A stretch of DNA of 5,839 nucleotides from NCBI GenBank assembly GCA_012842325.1, contig DUTA01000125.1, positions 1-5,839 of the forward strand. The letters run 5' to 3'. The translations under genes were made by a program, and so were the position numbers. Below are positions 1 to 5,117 of this stretch, piece after piece. The notes under the pieces were generated by a model that saw nothing but the letters and a program-made list of their open reading frames with translations, made no database searches and was not told the origin of the DNA. Position 1 is the first letter of the stretch; the number at the start of each line of letters is the position of its first letter. The DNA is from Bacillota bacterium. GTDB lineage: Bacteria; Bacillota; DTU030.

Positions 1-567
1 GTGGGGCCGGAACTGCCCGATATCGTCCTCGGAGTGATCGGCTATGGCCACATTGGCCGGGAAGTGGCCCGGGTCTTTGCCCTGCTGGGCAGCGAAGTGT
101 TGGTGTCCGATCCCTACGTGGCGGCGGAAGTTATTGAAAGGGATGGCCACAGAAAGGTGGAACTGGAACAGTTGCTGCGGGAGGCCGATGTCGTCAGCCT
201 CCATGCCCGCCTGACCCCGGAGACGGAGAAAATGATCGGGGAAGGGGAGTTCTCCCTAATGAAGCCCACCGCTTATTTTATCAATACCGCCCGGGGAGGG
301 CTGGTGGATTACGAAGCCCTGTACCGGGCCCTGGCCCAAGGGAGAATAAAGGGGGCAGCCCTGGATGTTTACGATCCTGAGCCCCTGCCGCCCGACCATC
401 CCCTCCTGGCCCTGGAAAATGTGACCCTGACGCCCCACATCGGCGGTGCTTCCAAAACCACCGTTTATCGTGGTGTGCGGACGGTGGCGGAAGAACTGAA
501 GGCATATTTCAGCGGGCAACCGGTAAAACACTGTATAAATAAGGAAGTTTTAGCCAAGAACAAGTAG
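1..567 (+). CDS. D-isomer-specific 2-hydroxyacid dehydrogenase, C-terminal part (5' end outside window)
   Basis: This is an NAD-dependent oxidoreductase of the D-2-hydroxyacid/phosphoglycerate dehydrogenase family, which interconverts 2-keto acids and D-2-hydroxy acids in the cytoplasm. Visible are the Rossmann motif GVIGYGHIG (residues 11-19 of the visible part), an Asp at 37 after the second strand that usually selects NAD over NADP, the NTARGG motif with catalytic Arg98, Glu127 in DPEPLP, and His146 in TPHIGG. These are the family's Arg-Glu-His triad. Only 188 residues are present against about 310-340 for the family, and the reading frame is already in the nucleotide-binding domain at base 1. 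The N-terminal substrate domain therefore lies upstream, and the GTG at base 1 is an internal Val codon. The gene ends 19 bases before the aldolase and is probably co-transcribed with it. The substrate is unknown: phosphoglycerate, glyoxylate or a sugar-derived keto acid are all possible. The sugar-gene context argues against housekeeping serine synthesis. Confidence 0.9.
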   Translation: MGPELPDIVLGVIGYGHIGREVARVFALLGSEVLVSDPYVAAEVIERDGHRKVELEQLLREADVVSLHARLTPETEKMIGEGEFSLMKPTAYFINTARGGLVDYEALYRALAQGRIKGAALDVYDPEPLPPDHPLLALENVTLTPHIGGASKTTVYRGVRTVAEELKAYFSGQPVKHCINKEVLAKNK

Positions 568-586
568 AGAAAAGGAGGCCCAGGCA

Positions 587-1237
587 GTGCTACTGAAAGA
601 GGAACGGAGGATTGTTTACGATGCCGTCCAGGCTCTGGTCAAGGGCGGCCTGGTCACGGGGACCTGGGGGAATGTCAGCTGCTGCAACCGGGAAAAGCAA
701 CTGATGGCCATAACGCCGTCCGGATTACCCTACGATGATATGACCCCGGAGGATGTGGTAGTTGTTGATCTGCAGGGGCAGGTGGTGGAGGGGGCCTGGA
801 AGCCCTCCAGTGAAACGCCCATGCACACTATGCTCTACCGGGAGAGGGAGGATATTGCGGCGGTGGTCCACACCCATTCCACTTATGCCACGGCCATGGC
901 TGTCTTAAACCGGCCCATACCCCCGGTCATCGCGGAACTGGCCCTGGGCGTGGGCGGCCCTGTGCCCGTGGCACCCTTTGCCAGGGTGGGTACAGTGGAG
1001 CTGGGGCGCAATGCCCTCCAGGCCATGGGCGAATACCAGGCGGTGCTGCTGCAGAATCACGGCGTGGTTACCGTGGGGAAGGACATGGGGCGAGCCCTGA
1101 ATCTGGCCTTCATTGTGGAGGATGCCGCCAGGGTCTACATCATTGCCCGCAGCATTGGGGAACCTACCCTGGTACCCGAGGGAGTTATCCAGGAGCTCTT
1201 TGAACTCTTCAAGGGGTACGGCCAGAAGAAAAAGTAG
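587..1237 (+). CDS. class II aldolase/adducin family protein, L-fuculose-phosphate aldolase-like
   Basis: This is a predicted zinc-dependent cytoplasmic aldolase that cleaves a ketose phosphate, in FucA giving DHAP plus an aldehyde. The 216 residues match FucA (about 215). Visible are GNVS (28-31), TPSG (43-46), SSE with Glu76, and His95, His97 and His158. Glu76 and these histidines align with the FucA zinc-site residues Glu73, His92, His94 and His155. The related L-ribulose-5-phosphate 4-epimerases (AraD/UlaF) share this fold and metal site, but their THADYF-type segment with the extra catalytic Asp is not seen here, so aldolase is favoured. The start is GTG at 587, with AAAGGAGG at 571-578 at an 8-base spacing. 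It sits between a hydroxyacid dehydrogenase and an FGGY kinase, consistent with a kinase-then-aldolase sugar route. The substrate (L-fuculose-, ribulose-, xylulose- or another ketose phosphate) cannot be told from sequence. Confidence 0.88.
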   Translation: MLLKEERRIVYDAVQALVKGGLVTGTWGNVSCCNREKQLMAITPSGLPYDDMTPEDVVVVDLQGQVVEGAWKPSSETPMHTMLYREREDIAAVVHTHSTYATAMAVLNRPIPPVIAELALGVGGPVPVAPFARVGTVELGRNALQAMGEYQAVLLQNHGVVTVGKDMGRALNLAFIVEDAARVYIIARSIGEPTLVPEGVIQELFELFKGYGQKKK

Positions 1238-1273
1238 GCTTGGGAAGGGGAGAGGGAGTCTGGTGTAACGCGT

Positions 1274-1281
1274 AAAGGAGG
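1274..1281 (+). promoter_or_regulatory. ribosome-binding site that fixes the kinase start
   Basis: AAAGGAGG lies 7 bases before the ATG at 1289. The in-frame TTG at 1283 is only one base from this site and cannot be initiated from it, so the kinase starts at 1289. Confidence 0.85.
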
Positions 1282-1288
1282 TTTGAAA

Positions 1289-2821
1289 ATGACCGGGTAT
1301 ATCTTGGGGATCGATGCGGGCACTTCTATGGTCAAAAGTGTCCTCTTTGACCGGGCAGGCAACGAGGTGGCCGTCAGCAGGCAAAAGACGGTGGTGGCCA
1401 CCCCGCAGCCGGGCTGGAATGAGCAGGATATGGATGAGGTCTGGCAGGCAGTGGTAAAAACCATCTGGGGCGTGCTGGCAGAAGGGCGGGCCAGGCCGGA
1501 AGACGTTGTGGCCGTGGGGATTACGGGCCAGGGGGACGGCTGCTGGCTGATCGACGGCGCGGGCCGCCCCGTGCGGCCGGCAATTCTGTGGTCCGAAGGG
1601 CGGGCCGGGGAGTTGATCAGCCGGTGGCAGGAAGACGGCACCGCCGCCAGGGTCTACCCTATTCTGGGCAATACCCTCTTTCCCGGTGTCCAGGGGGCGA
1701 TAATCCGCTGGCTGGAGGCAAAGGAACCCGAGACTCTGGCCAGGGCCAGATGGGCTGTTTACTGCAAGGACTGGATAAAGTTCAAAATGACGGGAGAGGT
1801 TACCACCGATGAGACCGATGCCACCGTTCCCTACTTTGACATTGCTGCCCGCAGGTATTCCGATGAACTCCTGGAGCTGTATGGTATCAGCGGATACCGC
1901 CACCTCCTGCCCCCGGTAAAAACCGCCCTCGAAAACTATGCGCCCCTGAGCGAGGAAGGGGCCCGGGAAACCGGCTTGCCGGCCGGCATTCCGGTGGTGG
2001 GGGCCCCCTTCGATGTCATTGCCTCGGCCATTGGCGTCGGGGCCGTAAATCCGGGCGATGCCTGTTCCATCATCGGGACCACCTGCTTCAATGAGGTGAC
2101 CATGGATGGGCCCCACATCGAGCCCATGCATGTGGGCCATACCCTCTGTCACGGCCTGCCCAACAGGTGGATGCGGGCCATGGGGGTGATGATGGGGACC
2201 CCCAATTTGGACTGGATCCTGGAACAGGTGGGCAGGCCCTACCAGGAAGAGGCAGAAGTGCGGGGTGTCGATTACTATACAGTGATTGAAGAGCGGATCG
2301 CCCGGCTGGAGCCCGGGGCCGGGGGAATAATTTATCATCCTTATCTCAGCCCCGGAGGCGAGCGGGCACCCTTTGTGAAACCTACGGCCCGGGCCCAATT
2401 CTTCGGCCTCTCCATGGACCATACCAGGGATCACCTGGTGCGGGCTGTCTACGAGGGCGTCGGCTATGCCATGGTGGATTGCTATGAGAATATCCGGGTG
2501 GAGGTCAATGAGGTTAAGATTTCCGGGGGCGGGGCCAAGAGCGATTTCTGGTGCCAGCTCTTTGCCGACATGACGGGCTATCCCATGCTGGTCCCCGAGG
2601 GTTCGGAATTCGGTGCCAAGGGAGCGGCCCTCACGGCGGGAGTGGTGGCCGGCATCTACGATAATCTGGAAGATGCCGCCCGGGAATCGGTAAAGGTGCA
2701 GCGCCGCTTTGATCCGGATCGGGAAAAAACCAAACGGTACCGGGAGTTTTACCAGCTGTACCGGAGCATTTACCAGCATGTTTGGGACGACTGGGATCTG
2801 AGACAAAGACTCCTCGGCTGA
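1289..2821 (+). CDS. FGGY-family carbohydrate kinase, L-xylulokinase-like
   Basis: This is an ATP-dependent kinase of the FGGY family that phosphorylates a pentulose or related ketose. The 510 residues fit the family (about 490-520). From the ATG at 1289, visible motifs are the N-terminal phosphate loop GIDAGTS with Asp9, GITGQGDG near 77-84 (substrate side), FDV with Asp242 as the probable catalytic base, IGTT near 262-265 (second phosphate motif), and GGGAKSD near 413-419 (adenosine site). The GQGDGCWLID and RWQEDG segments resemble E. coli L-xylulokinase LyxK more than glycerol kinase or D-xylulokinase. It follows the aldolase by 51 bases with no terminator, so it shares that operon, and a strong hairpin begins 9 bases after its stop. 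True specificity could be L-xylulose, another ketopentose, erythrulose or a branched ketose. The family call is firm; the substrate is inferred only loosely. Confidence 0.9.
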   Translation: MTGYILGIDAGTSMVKSVLFDRAGNEVAVSRQKTVVATPQPGWNEQDMDEVWQAVVKTIWGVLAEGRARPEDVVAVGITGQGDGCWLIDGAGRPVRPAILWSEGRAGELISRWQEDGTAARVYPILGNTLFPGVQGAIIRWLEAKEPETLARARWAVYCKDWIKFKMTGEVTTDETDATVPYFDIAARRYSDELLELYGISGYRHLLPPVKTALENYAPLSEEGARETGLPAGIPVVGAPFDVIASAIGVGAVNPGDACSIIGTTCFNEVTMDGPHIEPMHVGHTLCHGLPNRWMRAMGVMMGTPNLDWILEQVGRPYQEEAEVRGVDYYTVIEERIARLEPGAGGIIYHPYLSPGGERAPFVKPTARAQFFGLSMDHTRDHLVRAVYEGVGYAMVDCYENIRVEVNEVKISGGGAKSDFWCQLFADMTGYPMLVPEGSEFGAKGAALTAGVVAGIYDNLEDAARESVKVQRRFDPDREKTKRYREFYQLYRSIYQHVWDDWDLRQRLLG

Positions 2822-2829
2822 TTGCCCCT

Positions 2830-2861
2830 CCACCTCCCATATCCCTTGATGTGGGAGGTGG
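2830..2861 (+). terminator. strong hairpin just after the kinase gene, possible operon terminator (H1)
   Basis: Arms 2830-2843 and 2848-2861 pair over 14 positions (ten perfect outer pairs, CCACCTCCCA with TGGGAGGTGG, then one G-U, then three more pairs) around a four-base loop. It starts 9 bases after the kinase stop. No proper T-tract follows directly (the next bases are CCTCGTAA), so it may be a transcript-end stabiliser or part of the larger structured region rather than a classic intrinsic terminator. Confidence 0.6.
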
Positions 2862-2943
2862 CCTCGTAATAGGGCTTTATTGAGGGCAGCATTCCGCCTT
2901 CGCTTTTGCGTAAAGGCAATGGCCCTCTGCCGGAACTGCTGCC
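2862..2943 (+). ncRNA. candidate structured RNA segment: two further hairpins abutting H1
   Basis: Hairpin H2 pairs CCTC 2862-2865 with GAGG 2882-2885 and AATA 2868-2871 with TATT 2878-2881. Hairpin H3 pairs 2885-2896 (GGCAGCATTCCG) with 2931-2943, twelve pairs with a single bulged C at 2936. Inside H3 is a smaller hairpin, 2897-2903 with 2908-2916, capped by TTTT with a two-base bulge. Alternative partners exist for 2882-2889: GAGGGC with GCCCTC 2922-2927, or GGCAG with CTGCC 2927-2931, so the fold could switch. I recognise no known riboswitch or RNA family. It could be a 3'UTR-derived small RNA, an attenuating leader of the thioesterase gene, or a hairpin-rich repeat. The pairing is visible; the function is not. 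Confidence 0.4.
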
Positions 2944-2988
2944 GTCAGGCGCCCCTTGACGCACCATAGGTCAGGGGCCGACGGTTTT
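2942..2988 (+). terminator. predicted Rho-independent terminator (H4)
   Basis: The outer stem CCGTC 2942-2946 pairs with GACGG 2980-2984. The inner stem pairs GCCCC 2951-2955 with GGGGC 2974-2978 and TGAC 2957-2960 with GTCA 2970-2973, with a bulged T at 2956 and a nine-base loop. TTTT at 2985-2988 follows directly. It ends 44 bases before the thioesterase ATG, so it either closes the upstream transcript or acts as an attenuator. The T-tract is short, which limits confidence. Confidence 0.6.
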
Positions 2989-3019
2989 ACCATTTAATTG
3001 TTGAGGAGAGGTTGATGGG

Positions 3020-3026
3020 AGGAGGT
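3020..3026 (+). promoter_or_regulatory. ribosome-binding site that fixes the thioesterase start
   Basis: AGGAGGT lies 6 bases before the ATG at 3033. In-frame TTG 3012 and ATG 3015 lie upstream of it and have only a weaker GGAG (3005-3008), so 3033 is the preferred start. Confidence 0.75.
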
Positions 3027-3032
3027 CATTCT

Positions 3033-3434
3033 ATGCGGGTTAAGGACTATTCCGGCTGTTTTGCCTGTGGTTTGGACAATCCCCGGTCCCTGGGCCTGGA
3101 GTTTGTGGCCGGTGCCGGCGGGAGCGTCACCGCCACCTGGACGGGAGCCGAGTGGTATCAGGGCTACCCGGGGATGGTACATGGCGGCATTATCTGTACC
3201 CTCCTGGATGAGGCTATGGCCAAGGCTGTCCAGGAGCTGGGGGCTGCCGGCGTTACAGGAAAGATGGAAGTCTGGTTTCGCAGGCCCACACCCACCGGCG
3301 TCGAGTTGACCATCAGCGGCTGGATCGAGGAGCGGCGGGGAAGGAGGATAAAGGCCGGGGCGGAGATAAGGGACAGGCAGGGACGGCTTCTGGCAGAAGG
3401 AAGGGCCTTGTTTATCGTCCGGGATAAAGGCTGA
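3033..3434 (+). CDS. PaaI/4HBT hotdog-fold thioesterase
   Basis: This is a predicted acyl-CoA thioesterase of the PaaI/4-hydroxybenzoyl-CoA thioesterase superfamily, a cytoplasmic hotdog-fold enzyme that normally works as a dimer or tetramer. The 133 residues fit a single hotdog domain. The signature is MVHGGIICTLLDEAM, with HGG at 50-52 and the Asp-Glu pair at 59-60 on the central helix, where the catalytic acidic residue lies. The N-terminus carries CFACGLDNPRSLGL (9-22), a CxxCG motif common to one subgroup of these thioesterases. An alternative start at 3015 would add six residues. The gene ends 35 bases before mnmM with no terminator between, so the two are probably co-transcribed, although no functional link between a thioesterase and a tRNA methyltransferase is known to me. 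The natural acyl substrate is unknown. Confidence 0.88.
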   Translation: MRVKDYSGCFACGLDNPRSLGLEFVAGAGGSVTATWTGAEWYQGYPGMVHGGIICTLLDEAMAKAVQELGAAGVTGKMEVWFRRPTPTGVELTISGWIEERRGRRIKAGAEIRDRQGRLLAEGRALFIVRDKG

Positions 3435-3469
3435 GAACCTTTGCCGGAAAGAGGATCGGAGGGTGGAGC

Positions 3470-4036
3470 ATGGCGGTACTGGTAAAAAGCGTGATCTATG
3501 CCCAGCAATTGATTGGAAAAGTGCTGGCACCGGGGGAGCAGGCGGTGGACGCCACGGCCGGCAATGGCCATGACACCGTATTCCTGGCCCGTCTGGTGGG
3601 GGAGGAGGGGCGGGTGTGGGCCTTTGATATCCAGGAGCAGGCCATAAAAAGGGTGCAGCAGCGCCTGGAAAAGGAAGGCCTCAGCCGACGAGTAATCCTC
3701 CTCAATAAGGGCCATGAAGAAATGGATGTCCATGTCCGGGGGCCGGTAGGGGCCATCATGTTTAATCTGGGTTATCTGCCCGGAGGGGATCATGCCATCG
3801 TGACCCGCCCGGACACCACCCTGGTGGCCGTGGAAAGGGGCCTGTCTCTCCTGCGCCCCGGCGGTTTGATGACCCTGGTGGTCTATACGGGACATCCGGG
3901 CGGGGCCAGGGAGGGAGAAGCGGTGCTGGACTACTGTTCCCGCCTGTCCCAGCGGGAATTCCGGGTATTGGTTTACCGCTTTCTCAACCAGAGGAATGAT
4001 CCCCCCTTTCTGGTGGCCATTGAGAAGGAAGTTTAA
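3470..4036 (+). CDS. mnmM: tRNA 5-aminomethyl-2-thiouridine methyltransferase MnmM (YtqB family)
   Basis: This is a SAM-dependent methyltransferase. The family (formerly 'putative rRNA methylase', B. subtilis YtqB) converts nm5s2U to mnm5s2U at wobble position 34 of tRNAs, replacing the methylating half of MnmC in many Gram-positives. The 188 residues match the family. Visible are SAM motif I DATAGNGHDT (27-36), the acidic end of strand 2 in FDIQ (Asp53), the family hallmark FNLGYLPGGDH (98-108), and YTGHPGG (139-145). The C-terminal FLNQRNDPPFLVAIEK is also typical. The start is ATG 3470, with GGAGG at 3458-3462 at a 7-base spacing. It follows the thioesterase closely and is followed by a 251-base gap. 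Cytoplasmic; no signal or membrane segments are visible. The family assignment is strong, and the activity is transferred from studied homologues. Confidence 0.9.
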   Translation: MAVLVKSVIYAQQLIGKVLAPGEQAVDATAGNGHDTVFLARLVGEEGRVWAFDIQEQAIKRVQQRLEKEGLSRRVILLNKGHEEMDVHVRGPVGAIMFNLGYLPGGDHAIVTRPDTTLVAVERGLSLLRPGGLMTLVVYTGHPGGAREGEAVLDYCSRLSQREFRVLVYRFLNQRNDPPFLVAIEKEV

Positions 4037-4287
4037 GGGGTGTATAAAGGATTGCCCTTTGGTCTAATCCTATGGGTAAAGCTGTGAAGGGTGGTTGGGG
4101 AAATGGCCAGGTACAGGCACAGGGGAAAGAACCGCCGGGTGGGGTCCGGGGGAAACAGGGTTGCCACCTTCGGTCTACCCTGGCAGTCTTCCCCGCCACT
4201 TCGGGAGCAGGAAATATGCCGCCTTTACCATGTTTTAGATGACAGAACCGGCGACGGCAGGGGTGAATACTGAAAGGGTGGTTTATT
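4037..4287 (+). other. intergenic leader before ku, with repeats and inverted repeats; no gene seen
   Basis: No convincing reading frame occurs in these 251 bases. There are three GGGGAAA motifs (4097-4103, 4122-4128, 4149-4155), 25 and 27 bases apart. A nested inverted repeat pairs GGGGAA 4149-4154 with TTCCCC 4189-4194 and CAGGGT 4156-4161 with ACCCTG 4177-4182. A near-direct repeat is GCCACCTTCGG (4163-4173) and GCCACTTCGG (4196-4205). A small hairpin pairs AGGATT 4048-4053 with AATCCT 4066-4071, without a T-tract. I could not place a convincing sigma-A or sporulation (sigma-G) promoter. The region presumably holds the promoter and 5' leader of the ku operon. The ku ribosome-binding site AGGGTGG (4275-4281) is an imperfect match, 6 bases before the ATG. 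Confidence 0.45.
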
Positions 4288-5097
4288 ATGCGTCCCCTCT
4301 GGAAAGGTGCCCTCAGCTTCGGCCTGGTCAATATACCCGTCCGACTTTATGCGGCGACAGAGAGCAAGGGGCTGAAATTCCGTTTCCTCCATGAGCCCTG
4401 CCTTACACCCATCAAATACCAGAAGCACTGTCCTACCTGCGGGCGGGAGGTGCCCCCGGAAGAAATTGTCCGGGGCTATGAATACCAAAGGGGACGGTTT
4501 GTCATCATCAGGGAAGAAGATCTGGAGCGGATTCCGGTGAAAACAACCAGGAGCATCGACATCCTGGACTTCGTTTCCCTAACGGAAATAGACCCGGTTT
4601 ATTACGACCGGACCTATTATTTGGAACCGGCCGAGGGGGGAGAAAAGGCCTATGCCCTCCTGCTCCAGGCCATGGAAGGGGCAGGGCGGGTGGCCATAGC
4701 CAGAATTGTGATCCGGAACAAGGAATCTTTGGCGGCCGTAAGGGTACGGGAGGGCTGCCTGGTCCTGGAAACAATGTTCTGGGCTGATGAAATTCGTTCC
4801 CCGGCCGAGCTCAATCTACCCCGGCAACCGGAGCTCCATGAGAAAGAGATCCAGATGGCCCGCAGCCTCATTGAGAACCTGAGCGCTCCCTTTGTCCCGG
4901 ACAAGTATGGCGATGAATACCGCCGGGCCCTCCTTGAGGTTATCGAGGCCAAGATTGAAGGGGAAGAGGTGGTCGGGGTAGAACCGGAGCCCGTGGGCAA
5001 GGTGGTGGATTTAATGGCTGCCCTGGAAGAGAGCATCAAACTGGCCCAAAAAGCCAAAGGAGCCGAGGGCAAAAAGAGGCGGCGGAAAACCTCGTAA
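4288..5097 (+). CDS. ku: Ku, bacterial non-homologous end-joining DNA-end-binding protein
   Basis: Homodimeric Ku forms a ring around double-strand DNA ends and recruits LigD-type polymerase and ligase. The 269 residues are close to M. tuberculosis Ku (about 273) and shorter than B. subtilis Ku (about 311). The N-terminal WKGALSFGLVNIPVRLYAAT (5-24) is the family hallmark, and EIDPVYYDRTYYLEP (100-114) and the PDKYGDEYRRALLEVIEAKI region (204-223) belong to the Ku core. Residues 35-51 hold H35, C38, C48 and C51 in a CxTPIKYxKxCPTC pattern like B. subtilis Ku, which may form a small zinc site. The C-terminus is lysine/arginine-rich (GKKRRRKTS, 261-269), the type of basic tail that helps bacterial Ku hold or thread DNA. 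It starts at ATG 4288 and lies 20 bases before the polymerase gene, a classic NHEJ operon. In spore-formers this pair often acts during spore germination, but no sigma-G promoter is clear here. Confidence 0.95.
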   Translation: MRPLWKGALSFGLVNIPVRLYAATESKGLKFRFLHEPCLTPIKYQKHCPTCGREVPPEEIVRGYEYQRGRFVIIREEDLERIPVKTTRSIDILDFVSLTEIDPVYYDRTYYLEPAEGGEKAYALLLQAMEGAGRVAIARIVIRNKESLAAVRVREGCLVLETMFWADEIRSPAELNLPRQPELHEKEIQMARSLIENLSAPFVPDKYGDEYRRALLEVIEAKIEGEEVVGVEPEPVGKVVDLMAALEESIKLAQKAKGAEGKKRRRKTS

Positions 5098-5117
5098 ACT
5101 TGGGGCGGAGGGTTGTT

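Noticed and set aside
1..3. GTG at base 1 as a true start of the dehydrogenase
   Set aside because: The family needs a further 120-150 residues before the Rossmann motif; the frame simply enters from upstream.
1283..1285. TTG at 1283 as the kinase start
   Set aside because: It is one base from the end of the AGGAGG site; ATG 1289 has the correct 7-base spacing.
905..2833. Long minus-strand frame as a real gene
   Set aside because: It lies opposite two confidently identified genes, and its composition is typical of antisense translation with no known motif.
2846..2872. Possible promoter TTGATG ... TAATAG for the hairpin array
   Set aside because: The spacer is only 15 bases and the -35 lies inside the H1 stem; the match is too weak to call.
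3012..3017. TTG 3012 or ATG 3015 as the thioesterase start
   Set aside because: The strong AGGAGGT at 3020-3026 lies inside that extension and is correctly spaced for ATG 3033. ATG 3015 remains a weak alternative because of GGAG at 3005-3008.
4115..4146. Resemblance to REP/RAYT-type palindromes of Clostridia (GAACCG-type core)
   Set aside because: Only a short core is similar; there is no clean palindrome and no transposase nearby.
4190..4222. CCCGCCACT-like string recalling the cobalamin riboswitch core
   Set aside because: The other conserved cobalamin elements are not present in the right order, and the downstream genes are unrelated to B12.
4091..4273. Small 60-codon + strand open frame between mnmM and ku
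   Set aside because: It has no properly spaced ribosome-binding site and no recognisable domain, and it is Arg/Gly-rich like spurious GC-rich frames. The segment is better explained as a leader.
4264..4287. TGAATA as a sigma-G -35 box before ku
   Set aside because: With normal spacing the -10 box would fall at the ku start codon, so it cannot serve this gene.
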